From positions 80,483 through 144,482 of the forward strand of contig NZ_NESF01000004.1 in assembly GCF_003063665.1 (NCBI RefSeq): a stretch of DNA of 64,000 nucleotides, given 5' to 3'. The notes below the pieces were generated by a model. That model saw nothing but the letters and a program-made list of their open reading frames with translations, was not told the origin of the DNA and made no database searches. Source of the DNA: Limnohabitans sp. Hippo3 (GTDB lineage Bacteria; Pseudomonadota; Gammaproteobacteria; Burkholderiales; Burkholderiaceae_C). Each line of letters opens with the position of its first letter. Position 1 is the stretch's first letter. The position numbers and the translations under genes are program-made. Positions 21,132-31,956 of this stretch are shown here, one piece after another.

Positions 21132-22598
21132 TCACTGGGCAGGGCGGATCAGCACGTATTGCGCGCCATCACCGCGTCGGATCAAAACGCTGGTGGGGCG
21201 ATTTTTGTCCACACGCGACATGATCAGCTCAAACTCCCGCAGCGAAGTAACCTCGGTGTTGGCAATCGCCACAATCAAATCCCCTTCACGGATGCCTGCC
21301 CGTGCGGCTGCATCGGCGACCGCATCCACCCGAACACCCCCGCGCACGCGGAATTCCCGCTTCTGCGCTTCGGTCAGGTCACTGACCGTCAATCCCCAAT
21401 GCTGTGCGCTGGCTGCTGGCGCTTTCTTTTCCGGGCTTGCTGCAGCCACTTTTTCGGCTTCCACCTCGGCCACCGTGATGCTCAGGTCTTTGTGACCGCC
21501 GCGGCGGAACACCGTGATGCCGACTTTGCTGCCAGGTTTGGTGTTGCCCACGGCCCGAGGCAAGTCGGCAGGCTTGTCGATGGCTTTCCCATCAAAGCGC
21601 GTGATGATGTCGCCCGCCTCAAGGCCCGCTTTTTCCGCAGGCGATCCTTCTTCAACACCGCGCACCAGCACACCCTGCGCCTTGCCCAAGCCAATCGACT
21701 CGGCAACGTCCTTGGTCACAGGCGCAATCTGAACCCCAATGCGCCCCCGGCTGACACGGCCACTGGTTCGCAGCTGTTCACTGACCCGCATGGCCTCGTC
21801 CATGGGGATCGCAAACGAAATGCCCATGAAGCCCCCCGAACGGGAATAGATCTGGCTGTTGATGCCCACCACTTCGCCGCGCATGTTGATGAGGGGGCCG
21901 CCGGAGTTGCCCGGGTTGATCGCCACATCGGTCTGGATGAAGGACAAATAATCGCCCGTGTCGCGCTGCTTGGCGCTGACAATGCCTGCCGTGACGGTGT
22001 TCTCCAGGCCAAAAGGCGAACCAATCGCCATGACCCATTCCCCGACGCGCAAGCGGCTGACATCCCCCACCTTCACGGCCGGCAGACCTGTGGCCTGGAT
22101 TTTGACCACCGCCACATCGGTACGCTTGTCGGCACCCACGATGCGGGCCTTGAATTCGCGCTTGTCGGTCAGCGTGACCATCACTTCATCCGCACCCTCC
22201 ACCACATGGGCGTTGGTCATGATGAAACCGTCCGAGCTGAGGATGAAGCCAGAGCCTACACCCCGAGGTTGCGCTTCTTCCTGGGACCTTGGTTGGCGCG
22301 GTGCCTGTCTGGGCGCATTGGGCATAGGCACCCCGAAAAAGCGCCTGAAGAGCTCCTGCATTTCCTCGTCGGGTGTTGCACCGCTCTGCGCGCTCTGGCG
22401 GACTTTTTCGAGCGTGCGAATATTGACCACGGAAGGGCCCACCTGCTCCACCAGGTCAGTGAAGTCAGGCAAGCCACGTGCGCCTGCGCTGGTGGTCTGG
22501 GCCATCACAGCGCCCGTGGGCACCCCGACCAGCCCCAGCGCCAAGCCACTGGCCAGGGCAAACGATGCAGCCGTTTTTATCCAATGTTGCTTCAGCAC
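21132..22598 (-). CDS. mucD: Do-like periplasmic serine protease/chaperone (DegP/MucD type)
   Basis: Periplasmic quality-control protease. Signal peptide (residues 1-33, ending VMAQ), trypsin-like domain with His131 (TNAHVV), Asp161 (RTDVAVV) and Ser232 (GNSGGP), then two PDZ domains (about 270-370 and 400-488). It has 488 residues. I chose the GTG at 22598 because AAGGAG lies eight bases before it and the signal peptide starts there; ORF extension to 22742 has no conserved features. In relatives this gene closes an rpoE-rseA-rseB-mucD operon. Here the three regulatory genes are missing and only a small membrane protein separates it from fabF. Confidence 0.94.
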   Translation of the reverse strand: MLKQHWIKTAASFALASGLALGLVGVPTGAVMAQTTSAGARGLPDFTDLVEQVGPSVVNIRTLEKVRQSAQSGATPDEEMQELFRRFFGVPMPNAPRQAPRQPRSQEEAQPRGVGSGFILSSDGFIMTNAHVVEGADEVMVTLTDKREFKARIVGADKRTDVAVVKIQATGLPAVKVGDVSRLRVGEWVMAIGSPFGLENTVTAGIVSAKQRDTGDYLSFIQTDVAINPGNSGGPLINMRGEVVGINSQIYSRSGGFMGISFAIPMDEAMRVSEQLRTSGRVSRGRIGVQIAPVTKDVAESIGLGKAQGVLVRGVEEGSPAEKAGLEAGDIITRFDGKAIDKPADLPRAVGNTKPGSKVGITVFRRGGHKDLSITVAEVEAEKVAAASPEKKAPAASAQHWGLTVSDLTEAQKREFRVRGGVRVDAVADAAARAGIREGDLIVAIANTEVTSLREFELIMSRVDKNRPTSVLIRRGDGAQYVLIRPAQ

Positions 22599-22690
22599 AA
22601 AAATCTCCTTGTGGTGTTCCATCACGACCATGGACCGTCTGGAAGATGTGGCCAAAAGTGACCAATTCAAGCCGTGCCCATCATGCCCCG

Positions 22691-23161
22691 TCAAAGGTGT
22701 AACGGCAGGGTGTCTGTCCTGGGGCGCGAATATACAGCGCATCTAAATCCGTGCCACTTTGAGGGTATCGCGGCCGCGCTCAGCCAGGCGCAGGCCCAGG
22801 AGCCATGGCTTGCGCCTTGAGCATCCTGAAAACGGACAAAAAGCAGCAGTACATCCCCCGCATCCCAACCCACCAACACGTCCAGGCCTTGGTGTTCACC
22901 ATCCACGGGCTGCCAAAACCAGGCCTGCCCGCTCCAGAACAAACGCCCACCTGTCAGCGTTTGCCGCGGCGCCCACACCGCAGCGCCGCCGACACAAAGG
23001 CACCAGAACGCCCAAGCGGCAAGCACCTCTGCGGTCGATGTCTGCGCCTGCATGGGCCAAGCCAACAAACCGATGGCAGACAACAAGGCCATCAGCAGGC
23101 CTAACGCACGGCCCCAAACAAAACGCCCCACCGGGAAAGCCACAGGTGGGGCGTTGTGCAT
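22691..23161 (-). CDS. Small membrane protein between fabF and mucD, function unknown
   Basis: A 156-residue protein with two close hydrophobic segments (about residues 18-38 and 45-62) followed by a soluble tail rich in tryptophan (QAWFWQPVDGEH..WACAWLSAAAIPSKWHGFRCAVYSRP). Two N-terminal helices followed by a W/R-rich tail recall YgfX-like proteins, but I cannot confirm this. It starts 14 bases after the fabF stop, so it is probably co-transcribed with the fab genes. The gap of 92 bases to mucD may hold the mucD promoter. Confidence 0.6.
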   Translation of the reverse strand: MHNAPPVAFPVGRFVWGRALGLLMALLSAIGLLAWPMQAQTSTAEVLAAWAFWCLCVGGAAVWAPRQTLTGGRLFWSGQAWFWQPVDGEHQGLDVLVGWDAGDVLLLFVRFQDAQGASHGSWACAWLSAAAIPSKWHGFRCAVYSRPRTDTLPLHL

Positions 23162-23175
23162 GGTGGTAACCCGGA

Positions 23176-24420
23176 TCAGATGCGTTTGAACACCAGCGAG
23201 CCGTTGGTGCCGCCGAAACCGAAGTTGTTCTTCAGGGCCACATCGATTTTCATATCGCGGGCCGTGTTGGCACAGTAGTCCAGATCACACTCAGGGTCGG
23301 GGTTGACCAGGTTGATCGTGGGCGGCACTTTTTGGTGGTGCAGCGCCAGCACGGTGAACACGCTCTCAATGCCGCCCGCGCCACCCAACAGGTGACCGGT
23401 CATGGACTTGGTGGAGCTGACCACGGTTTTGTACGCGTGATCACCCAAAGCCGCTTTGATGGCATTGGTTTCGTTGATGTCGCCCAGCGGCGTCGAGGTG
23501 CCGTGCGCGTTCAGGTAGTCGATCTGGTCGGCGTTGACACCGGCATTGCGCATGGCATTGAGCATCGCGCGGCGTGGGCCGTCCATGTTCGGCGCGGTCA
23601 TGTGACCGGCGTCAGCGCTCATGCCGTAACCACCCAACTCGGCGTAAATCTTGGCGCCACGCGCTTTGGCGTGTTCGTACTCTTCGAGCACCATCACACC
23701 TGCGCCCTCGCCCAGCACAAAACCGTCGCGGTCCTTGTCCCAGGGACGCGATGCCGCTGTCGGGTCGTCGTTGCGGGTCGACAAGGCGCGCATGGCGGCG
23801 AAGCCACCCACGCCCAGTGGCGACACGGTGCCTTCGGAGCCACCGGCAATCATCACATCCGCGTCGCCGTATTCGATCAGACGACCGGCTTCGCCAATGC
23901 TGTGCAAACCTGTGGTGCAAGCGGTCACCACGGCCAGGTTGGGGCCTTTGAAACCACTGCGCATCGACACATGGCCCGAGATCATGTTGATGATCGAGGC
24001 CGGGACGAAAAATGGGGAAATGCGACGCGCGCCGCGCGCCGTGTACTCGATGTGGGTGTCCTCGATCAGCGGCAAGCCACCAATGCCCGAACCGATCACC
24101 ACACCGATGCGGCAGGCCTCTTCTTCACTCAGTGCATCGCCTGTGGGCAGCCCGGAGTCCTGGATGGCCTGGGCGGCTGCGGCAATGCCGTAATGAATGA
24201 AGCGGTCCATCGTCCGCGCCTCTTTGGCGCTGATGTAGGACTCGAGGTCAAAATTCTTGATTTCACCCGCGATGCGGCACGACATCGCCGAAGCGTCGAA
24301 ACGGGTGATGGGACCAATGCCGGACTGGCCGGCTAGCAGGTTGGACCATGCGTCGGCGACCGTGTTGCCCACGGGGCTGACGCATCCCAAACCCGTGATA
24401 ACAACGCGGCGCCGGGTCAT
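23176..24420 (-). CDS. fabF: Beta-ketoacyl-ACP synthase II
   Basis: Condenses malonyl-ACP with acyl-ACP in fatty acid elongation. The Cys-His-His triad is in VVTACTTG (Cys168), [11 protein letters not shown] and [13 protein letters not shown]. It has 414 residues, normal for FabF. It ends in [13 protein letters not shown], the usual C-terminal loop. It follows acpP by seven bases in the plsX-fabH-fabD-fabG-acpP-fabF run. Confidence 0.97.
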   Translation of the reverse strand: MTRRRVVITGLGCVSPVGNTVADAWSNLLAGQSGIGPITRFDASAMSCRIAGEIKNFDLESYISAKEARTMDRFIHYGIAAAAQAIQDSGLPTGDALSEEEACRIGVVIGSGIGGLPLIEDTHIEYTARGARRISPFFVPASIINMISGHVSMRSGFKGPNLAVVTACTTGLHSIGEAGRLIEYGDADVMIAGGSEGTVSPLGVGGFAAMRALSTRNDDPTAASRPWDKDRDGFVLGEGAGVMVLEEYEHAKARGAKIYAELGGYGMSADAGHMTAPNMDGPRRAMLNAMRNAGVNADQIDYLNAHGTSTPLGDINETNAIKAALGDHAYKTVVSSTKSMTGHLLGGAGGIESVFTVLALHHQKVPPTINLVNPDPECDLDYCANTARDMKIDVALKNNFGFGGTNGSLVFKRI

Positions 24421-24426
24421 CGTCGA

Positions 24427-25465
<1,039 letters not shown>

Positions 25466-25469
<4 letters not shown>

Positions 25470-26416
25470 GCGAGGAGTCCTTTCACTTCAGCCAGGGTGG
25501 CGGGGTCGTACAGCGCCACGCCGTTCAATTCAGCGTCAATCCGCTTGGTCATGCCCGCCAGCACTTTGCCGGGGCCGCATTCGACCAGGGTCGTCACGCC
25601 ACGGGCCTTGATGGCCTGCACGCACTCGACCCAGCGCACCGGGCCAAAGGCCTGGCGGTACAGCGCATCGCGGATGCGGTCAGCGTCGGTTTCGATGGCC
25701 ACGTCGATGTTGTTCAGCACCGGGATCTGCGGCGCGCCCAAATTCAGGGTGGCCAGCTTTTCGCGCAGCTTTTCGGCGGCGGGCTTCATCAGGCTCGAAT
25801 GGAAAGGTGCCGACACGGGCAAAAGCAGCGCGCGCTTGGCGCCCATGCCCTTGAGCACTTCACAGGCCTTGTCCACGGCCGCCTTGCTGCCCGCGATCAC
25901 GGTTTGCGCGGCGTCGTTGAAGTTCACGGCTTCGACCACTTCGGCGCTACCCGCCGCAAAAGTGGCTTGCGCCGCTTTGCAGCCTTCGATGACTTTGTCC
26001 GAGGCCAAGCCCAAAATGGCGGCCATGGCCCCCACGCCCACAGGCACAGCTTCTTGCATGGCGGCGGCGCGCAGGCGCACCAGCGGCGCGGCTTGTGTGA
26101 GCGTCAAAACGCCCGAGGCCACCAAAGCGCTGTACTCGCCCAGCGAGTGACCAGCCACCACGGACGGCTTGGCACCACCTTCGGCCAGCCAGGCGCGGTA
26201 GGCGGCCACGGCCGACACCAGCATCACGGGCTGGGTGTTGGTGGTCATGGCCAGCGCTTCCTTGGGGCCTTCGTGGATCAGTTGGGCCACGTCTTCGCCC
26301 AGAGCGTCCGAGGCTTCCTTCAAGGTTTCAAGCACGGCGGGGTGGTCGCCCCACGCGTCCAGCATGCCCACCGATTGGGAGCCTTGGCCGGGAAAAACAA
26401 AAGCAAATGTGGTCAT
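25466..26416 (-). CDS. fabD: Malonyl-CoA:ACP transacylase
   Basis: Loads malonyl groups from CoA onto ACP. FAFVFPGQGSQ at the start, nucleophile Ser91 in GHSLGEY and the histidine in SAPFHSSLM are present. It has 316 residues from the ATG at 26416; an in-frame TTG two codons earlier is less likely. It overlaps fabG by four bases and lies 68 bases after fabH. Confidence 0.97.
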
Positions 26417-26484
26417 GTGCAAATTCAGAGTCTGAAAAGAATGGGGATCAGCGTGCTGCGCACCGCTGGCCCGGGCCTGTCACA

Positions 26485-27462
26485 TCAATAACGCAATAGC
26501 ACCGAACCCCAGGTGAAGCCGCCGCCCACGCCTTCGAGCATGAGGGTCTGGCCACGCTGGATGCGCCCGTCGCGCACGGCGGTGTCCAGCGCCAGCGGGA
26601 TCGAGGCGGCCGAGGTGTTGCCGTGCTGGTCGACGGTCACCACCACCTTGTCAGCGCCCAGCTTGAGCTTTTTGGCGGTGCTTTGCATGATGCGGATGTT
26701 GGCCTGGTGCGGAATCAACCAGTCAATGTCGGCATCGGTCAGATTGGCCTTGGCCAGGCTGGCGCGGGCGGTGTCTTCGAGCACACCCACGGCCAGCTTG
26801 AAGACGGCCTGGCCGTCCATTTTCAGGACGGGGTCGCCCAGAATACCGCCCCGGTTGACGTGGCCGGGCACGCACAAGATGTCCTTGTACTTGCCGTCGG
26901 CGTGCAAATCGGTGGCCAAAATGCCGGGTTGATCCGAGGCTTCGAGCACCACCGCGCCTGCGCCATCGCCAAACAACACGCAGGTCGTGCGGTCCTTGAA
27001 GTCGAGGATGCGGCTGAAAATCTCTGAACCAATGACCAAAGCGCGCTTGGCCGAACCGGACTGGATCATCGAATCGGCAACGGTCAGGGCATAAACGAAA
27101 CCACTGCACACGGCCTGGACGTCGAATGCTGGGCAACCTGCTGCGCCCAGTTTGTGCTGCACCATGGTGGCCACCGACGGGAACACCATGTCGGGGGTCG
27201 AGGTGGCCACGATGATCAGATCGATGTCTTGCGCAGCCAAGCCCGCAGCGCTGAGTGCCTGGCGGGCGGCTTCGGTGGCCAGATCGCTGCAGCCTTGCTC
27301 ATCGGCCGCGAAGTGCCGGGCGCGGATGCCGGTCCGCTCCACAATCCAGTCGTCGGAGGTTTCCACCCCCTGCTGCGCCAATTCGGCGGCCAAGTCGGCG
27401 TTGCTCAGGCGTCTGGCGGGCAGGTAGCTACCAGTGCCCAAAATGCGTGAATAAATTCTCAT
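26485..27462 (-). CDS. fabH: Beta-ketoacyl-ACP synthase III
   Basis: Starts fatty acid synthesis by condensing acetyl-CoA with malonyl-ACP. The triad is Cys119 (VQAVCSGF), His in [10 protein letters not shown] and Asn in QHGNTSAAS. It has 325 residues, and ends [13 protein letters not shown] as usual. The ATG at 27462 overlaps the plsX stop (ATGA), so plsX and fabH are coupled. Confidence 0.97.
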   Translation of the reverse strand: MRIYSRILGTGSYLPARRLSNADLAAELAQQGVETSDDWIVERTGIRARHFAADEQGCSDLATEAARQALSAAGLAAQDIDLIIVATSTPDMVFPSVATMVQHKLGAAGCPAFDVQAVCSGFVYALTVADSMIQSGSAKRALVIGSEIFSRILDFKDRTTCVLFGDGAGAVVLEASDQPGILATDLHADGKYKDILCVPGHVNRGGILGDPVLKMDGQAVFKLAVGVLEDTARASLAKANLTDADIDWLIPHQANIRIMQSTAKKLKLGADKVVVTVDQHGNTSAASIPLALDTAVRDGRIQRGQTLMLEGVGGGFTWGSVLLRY

Positions 27463-28523
27463 ACAGATGTGACCGCAGGTTCAGATCGCTCGGCCTGCGC
27501 ACCCATCAGCAAAGGTGCAGCATGGGCGATGCGGTCTCGAACGCGGTCCAGCAATTGGTTTCGGGCTGCATCATAAGCCCGGATCAGGGCATTCTCAAAA
27601 GCCAACTCGTCGGCCGAGCCGTGGCTTTTGAAGACCAGTCCACGCAAGCCCAGCAAAGCAGCGCCGTTGTAACGGCGATGATCTACACGGTTTTTAAATG
27701 CAGTTAAGACCGGATAAGCCAACAAAGCGACTGTTTTCGTGAAAATGTTGCGAGAAAACTCAGCTTTTAAAAAGCCGCCGACCATGGTCGCCAGGCCTTC
27801 GCTGGCCTTCAAGGCCACATTGCCGACAAAGCCGTCGCAGACCACGATGTCCACCGTGCCTTTGAAAATATCGTTGCCTTCCACGTTGCCATGGAAGTTC
27901 AAATCTTCGGAGTTGGCCGCAGATCGCAACAATTCACCGGTTTTTTTGATGATTTCATTGCCCTTGATGGCCTCTTCACCGATGTTGAGCAAGCCTACAG
28001 AAGGCTGATCCTTGTCTTGCAGGACCGACACCAGCGCCGAACCCATGACGGCAAACTGCAACAAATGCTCGGGCGTACAGTCCACATTGGCCCCCAGATC
28101 AAGCATGGTGGTACCACCACCCTTGAAGTTGGGCATCTGGCCCGCGATGGCCGGCCGGTCAATGCCGTCCATGGTTTTGAGCACATAACGGGCGATGGCC
28201 ATCAAGGCCCCGGTGTTGCCCGCCGACACCGCAGCAGCGGCCTTGCCGTCGCGCACCTGCTCGATGGCCACACGCATGGAAGAATCTTTCTTCTTGCGCA
28301 GCGCCACCTCCAGTGGATCGTCCATTTCGACCACTTCGGTGGCCGCCACCACCACGGCACGGGGATCGGCAAAGGACGCGAGAGCATCCGCACGCCCCAC
28401 CAGCAACAAACGTGCATCAGGGTGGGTGGCCAGAAAATGGCGGCAAGCCGCCAGCGTGACGCGAGGGCCGTGGTCGCCACCCATGCAATCGACAGCCAGG
28501 GTGATCGGGATGGGCGAGGTCAT
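27459..28523 (-). CDS. plsX: Phosphate acyltransferase PlsX
   Basis: Makes acyl phosphate from acyl-ACP for phospholipid synthesis. [12 protein letters not shown] at the start and the segments [24 protein letters not shown] and [10 protein letters not shown] are typical. It has 354 residues with a short extra C-terminal tail. It lies 109 bases after rpmF; a terminator-like hairpin sits in this gap. It overlaps fabH by four bases. Confidence 0.96.
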   Translation of the reverse strand: MTSPIPITLAVDCMGGDHGPRVTLAACRHFLATHPDARLLLVGRADALASFADPRAVVVAATEVVEMDDPLEVALRKKKDSSMRVAIEQVRDGKAAAAVSAGNTGALMAIARYVLKTMDGIDRPAIAGQMPNFKGGGTTMLDLGANVDCTPEHLLQFAVMGSALVSVLQDKDQPSVGLLNIGEEAIKGNEIIKKTGELLRSAANSEDLNFHGNVEGNDIFKGTVDIVVCDGFVGNVALKASEGLATMVGGFLKAEFSRNIFTKTVALLAYPVLTAFKNRVDHRRYNGAALLGLRGLVFKSHGSADELAFENALIRAYDAARNQLLDRVRDRIAHAAPLLMGAQAERSEPAVTSV

Positions 28524-28564
28524 GGATTCCTAGAGCTCAAAACCGTTTTAAAAATCCCCAGCCA

Positions 28565-28611
28565 TAAAAACAAAAGCCCGAGGCTACTTGCAAAGTAGCG
28601 CCGGGCCTTTT
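28565..28611 (-). terminator. Terminator-like hairpin between rpmF and plsX
   Basis: Outer arms AAAAGCCCG (28572-28580) and CGGGCCTTTT (28602-28611) enclose a perfect inner stem GCTACTT (28583-28589) with AAGTAGC (28593-28599). On the minus strand the stem is followed by TTTTGTTTTTA, as for a Rho-independent terminator. It would partly separate rpmF from plsX and the fab genes. Confidence 0.65.
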
Positions 28612-28632
28612 GAGGCTTGGGGCTGACGCCGA

Positions 28633-28815
28633 TCAGGCTTCAGATTTGTTTTTCAACACCTGGCGGCCACGGTAAAAACCGTTGGGGCTGATGTGGTGAC
28701 GCAGGTGGGTTTCGCCTGTGGTGGGCTCGACTGCGATGCCGGGCACGTTCAGGGCGTTGTGCGAACGGTGCATACCGCGCTTGGAAGGCGACTTTTTGTT
28801 TTGCTGAACAGCCAT
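28633..28815 (-). CDS. rpmF: 50S ribosomal protein L32
   Basis: Sixty residues, basic N-terminus [21 protein letters not shown] and the FYRGRQVL end, as in proteobacterial L32 of the zinc-free form (no CxxC pairs). AAGGAG precedes the ATG at 28815. It lies between yceD and plsX, the classic yceD-rpmF-plsX-fab arrangement that ties ribosome and membrane synthesis. A TATAAT -10 box lies upstream at 28913-28908. Confidence 0.97.
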   Translation of the reverse strand: MAVQQNKKSPSKRGMHRSHNALNVPGIAVEPTTGETHLRHHISPNGFYRGRQVLKNKSEA

Positions 28816-28907
28816 GATGGCTCCTTGGAAGCTGGGAGGCCGCGCAAATGAAGACGCAGCGTCTGGTTAATGAGAATGTCACCCAGGATTGCTGAGCGAA
28901 GCCATTG

Positions 28908-28913
28908 ATTATA
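28908..28913 (-). promoter_or_regulatory. Candidate rpmF promoter -10 box (TATAAT)
   Basis: A perfect TATAAT on the minus strand, about 93 bases before the rpmF ATG and just past the end of yceD. It is the best promoter candidate for the rpmF-plsX-fab genes. The -35 region is not clear. Confidence 0.5.
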
Positions 28914-28952
28914 GCCTAAGACAAGCCCCACGGGAAGGGGACTATGACAGGC

Positions 28953-29504
28953 TCATTGGGGCTTGCCGGTTTTCAAGCCCGCCAGAACACCAAACGGGTT
29001 CGGCCGCTCGGCGGCCACTTCAAACGCCGGATCCACCGCCGACATGGGCACGGCCTGCGGGCAAACTTCGTGCAAAGGCACCAGTGGCAAAGACAAAATC
29101 AGCTCATCCTCGACCAAGGCCAAGGCATCGAAGTCGCGGCTGATGACCAAAATATCCTCTTCGGCCTCATCGTCCAGAGCCGCGGCGGTGGCTTCGTCGG
29201 CCACAAAGCGAAATGAGCGCTCGGCCTCCACCGTTTCCAGCACCGGGGTCAGGCACCGCTGGCACTGCATGGGCAAATCCACGGTCGCATGCAAATCCAG
29301 CCAAATCTGGTCTGCCCCGCCCGATTGAGGCACCGTGTGGCCTTGCAAGCGCCAAACCACCCGGCCAGCGGCCAGCTGCGCTTGGCCCCATTGCTCCTCG
29401 GCTAAACGTGGCCAATCGGCCAAGGCCCCTTCGCCCTCCAGGTGCATGGCGTCACGGGCAAAAGACAGCAAGTCCAAGTGTTGGGGGTCCAATTTTTTTT
29501 CCAT
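28953..29504 (-). CDS. yceD: YceD family (DUF177) 23S rRNA accumulation protein
   Basis: A 183-residue member of the YceD/DUF177 family, linked to 23S rRNA accumulation in bacteria and plants. The cysteine pair in CQRCLTP and the conserved acidic stretch VEDELILSLPLVPLHEVC are present. It faces leftward and precedes rpmF by 137 bases, the usual pair. Its start lies 51 bases from the divergent maf start. Confidence 0.9.
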   Translation of the reverse strand: MEKKLDPQHLDLLSFARDAMHLEGEGALADWPRLAEEQWGQAQLAAGRVVWRLQGHTVPQSGGADQIWLDLHATVDLPMQCQRCLTPVLETVEAERSFRFVADEATAAALDDEAEEDILVISRDFDALALVEDELILSLPLVPLHEVCPQAVPMSAVDPAFEVAAERPNPFGVLAGLKTGKPQ

Positions 29505-29555
29505 GGCTGCAGTGTAAGAGAATCACCCATCCGAATTTCAACGGGGATTTGCGCC

Positions 29556-30167
29556 TTGACACCGACATCTGCTGCCACACCCGCCCTCAGCCGCCCTGTG
29601 GTGCTGGGCTCGACCTCGCGCTACCGGCGCGAATTGCTGGAGCGCTTGCGCATCCCTTTCAGCGTGACCGCACCCGAAGTAGACGAAACCCCCATGACGG
29701 GTGAAAGCCCCAGGAATCTGGCCTTGCGCCTGGCTTTGGCCAAAGCACAGGCCGTTGCCGCCTTGCACCCGGAAGCGGTGGTGATTGGCTCGGACCAGGT
29801 GGCCGATTTGGCGGGTCAGCCCTTGGGCAAGCCGGGCGAGCACGCGCGCGCGGTGCAGCAACTGCGCCAGATGCGTGGACAGACGGTGATTTTTCAGACC
29901 GCGCTGGCGGTGGTGTGCCGTGTCATAGGCTTTGAAGCGGTCGATCTGGCCGAAGTCCGGGTGGTCTTTCGTGACCTGAGCGATGCTGAAATCGAGGCGT
30001 ACCTGCAGGCAGAAAAGCCTTACGACTGTGCCGGCAGCGCCAAAAGCGAAGGCTTGGGCATTGCCTTGCTCGAGTCGATTGACAACGATGACCCCACGGC
30101 CTTGGTCGGTCTGCCCCTCATCCGCACCGCACGCCTGTTGCGTCAGGCTGGAGTGAAACTGCTGTGA
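29556..30167 (+). CDS. maf: Maf-like nucleotide pyrophosphatase
   Basis: Hydrolyses non-canonical or modified nucleoside triphosphates (house-cleaning). LGSTSRYRRELLERL at the start, DETPMTGESPRNLALRLA, VIGSDQV with the catalytic aspartate and YDCAGSAKSEGLGI near the end are diagnostic and point to the YceF (7-methyl-GTP) subgroup. The start is a TTG at 29556 with GGGGA upstream, giving 203 residues. The longer frame from 29442 would run through the yceD start and is rejected. It overlaps the next gene by GTGA. Confidence 0.9.
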   Translation: MTPTSAATPALSRPVVLGSTSRYRRELLERLRIPFSVTAPEVDETPMTGESPRNLALRLALAKAQAVAALHPEAVVIGSDQVADLAGQPLGKPGEHARAVQQLRQMRGQTVIFQTALAVVCRVIGFEAVDLAEVRVVFRDLSDAEIEAYLQAEKPYDCAGSAKSEGLGIALLESIDNDDPTALVGLPLIRTARLLRQAGVKLL

Positions 30168-30937
30168 ACGCCCCCCAACCACGCCAAGGCTGCCTGTTTT
30201 TGGTGCCCACCCCACTCGACTTTGCTTGCACCGAACAAGCCCCCATCGCCGATGTCTTGCCCACCAAAACCTTGGCCACGGCTGCCGGCATCCAGCACTG
30301 GGTCTGCGAAAACGCCAAAAGCACCCGCGCTTTTTTGAAGCGCGTGGGCGAAACCCACCCCTTGATCGCCCCGCTGGCCGAGCAAAGCATCACCGAATTA
30401 CCCCGCCATGTGCACAAAAAAGGCGACCATCAATCGGGTTTTGATGGCAAACCGCTGCTGACAGCCGCTTTGCAGGGGCACGATGTGGGCCTGATCAGCG
30501 AAGCGGGCATGCCCGCCGTGGCTGACCCCGGCAGTTCGGTCGTGCGGGCAGCGCACGATCTGGGCATCGCCGTGGTGCCGCTGGTCGGCCCGGTGTCCTT
30601 GCTGCTGGCCTTGGCCGCCAGTGGCCTCAATGGCCAGAACTTTGCCTTTGTGGGCTACCTGCCGCAAGATGCGGGGGAGCGAACAGCCCGCCTGAAACAA
30701 CTGGAGTCACTGGCCCTCAAAACCGGCCAGACCCAGCTGTGGATCGAAACCCCCTACCGCAATGCCGCCATGCTCAGCGGCTTGCTGCAAAGCCTGAACG
30801 CCAACACGCGCCTGGCAATCGCCAGCGGCTTGACGCTGCCGTCGGCCAGCATCCAGAGCCACACCGTGGCGCAATGGAAAAAGGGCAGACAAGGCCCGGA
30901 TGGTCACACGCCCGCGGTTTATGCCATCGGGCCTTGA
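30164..30937 (+). CDS. RsmI-like tetrapyrrole-methylase-fold SAM methyltransferase, divergent paralogue
   Basis: A 257-residue SAM-dependent methyltransferase of the tetrapyrrole methylase superfamily, nearest in pattern to RsmI (16S rRNA C1402 2'-O-methylation). GHDVGLISEAGMPAVADPGS (about residues 104-123) is the SAM-site signature, and the C-terminal part has ETPYRNAAMLSGLL. However, the usual RsmI start (VATPIGNLGD) is replaced by LVPTPLDF and the N-terminal half is diverged. The true target is therefore uncertain. The GTG start at 30164 overlaps the maf stop. Confidence 0.8.
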   Translation: MNAPQPRQGCLFLVPTPLDFACTEQAPIADVLPTKTLATAAGIQHWVCENAKSTRAFLKRVGETHPLIAPLAEQSITELPRHVHKKGDHQSGFDGKPLLTAALQGHDVGLISEAGMPAVADPGSSVVRAAHDLGIAVVPLVGPVSLLLALAASGLNGQNFAFVGYLPQDAGERTARLKQLESLALKTGQTQLWIETPYRNAAMLSGLLQSLNANTRLAIASGLTLPSASIQSHTVAQWKKGRQGPDGHTPAVYAIGP

Positions 30938-30958
30938 TGTGGGGTGAGGCCTTGCGAC

Positions 30959-31954
30959 TCAGCGCAGGCCTGTGCTGGCGCGCAAGGCACGCACCGTGCC
31001 TTCGCCCACGGCAGCGCCAAAGCGCTTGACCAGACGCTCGGCCACGTTTTCGCGCTGGGTGTAATCGATCACATCCGGGGCCTTGACCACCTCACGTGCG
31101 ACGCCGTCCAGACTGCCCAGGCTGTCGGCCAAGCCCAGATCCACCGCCTGCTGCCCACTCCAGAAAAGGCCGCTGAACATCTCGGGGGTTTCCTTCAGGC
31201 GATCGCCACGCCCTTTTTTCACCACCTCGATGAATTGGGTGTGGATTTGGTCCAGCATCGCCTGGGCGTGCTTGCGCTGCGCCTCGGTTTGTGGGCTGAA
31301 CGGGTCCAGGAAACCCTTGTTGACCCCAGCAGTCATCAAGCGGCGCTCCACGCCCAGTTTGTCCATCAATTCGGTGAACCCAAAACCGTCCATCAGCACG
31401 CCAATGCTGCCCACGATGCTGGCCTTGTCGACATAAATCTTGTCTGCCGCAGCCGCAATGTAGTAAGCGGCTGACGCGCAGGACTCTTCCACCACGGCAT
31501 AAATGGGCTTGTTGTGCAAAGCCCGCAAGCGAACAATTTCGTCGTTGATGAGGCCCGCCTGCACCGGGCTGCCGCCGGGGGAATTGATCAGCAACACCAA
31601 GGCCTGCGAGCCCGAATCCTCCAAAGCCAGGCGCATGGACGACATGACGTTTTCCGCGCTGGCCTCGGTCTCTGAGCCGATCTCACCCACGATGGACACC
31701 ATGGCCGTGTGCGGCATGGTGGGGTTACTGGTCGGTGCGCTGTAACTGAAGAGCTGCCAAAACACCACTGCCAAAAACACCAACCAAGCCACGCGCAAAC
31801 CCACTTTCCAGCGGCGGGCTGTTTTCTGCTCGTTCAAATTGGCAAACGCCAGCTGCTCCAAGGTCTGGCGTGCCCAGCCTTCATCCGGGGCCATGACGGC
31901 ATGGACGGGTTCACTGGCGGCCGAAGCGGACACGGGGTCCTGAGGGTCTTGCAT
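30959..31954 (-). CDS. S49 family signal-peptide peptidase (SppA/SohB-like)
   Basis: A membrane-anchored serine protease that degrades cleaved signal peptides or membrane proteins. One N-terminal transmembrane helix (about residues 48-67), then the S49 fold: INSPGGSPVQAGLI and VVEESCASAAYYIAAAADKI with the nucleophile serine, then VGSIGVLMDGFGF. It has 331 residues from the ATG at 31954. It is the short, single-domain SppA type. It overlaps or abuts the Rieske gene upstream (stop at 31957). Confidence 0.92.
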   Translation of the reverse strand: MQDPQDPVSASAASEPVHAVMAPDEGWARQTLEQLAFANLNEQKTARRWKVGLRVAWLVFLAVVFWQLFSYSAPTSNPTMPHTAMVSIVGEIGSETEASAENVMSSMRLALEDSGSQALVLLINSPGGSPVQAGLINDEIVRLRALHNKPIYAVVEESCASAAYYIAAAADKIYVDKASIVGSIGVLMDGFGFTELMDKLGVERRLMTAGVNKGFLDPFSPQTEAQRKHAQAMLDQIHTQFIEVVKKGRGDRLKETPEMFSGLFWSGQQAVDLGLADSLGSLDGVAREVVKAPDVIDYTQRENVAERLVKRFGAAVGEGTVRALRASTGLR

Positions 31955-31956
31955 GG

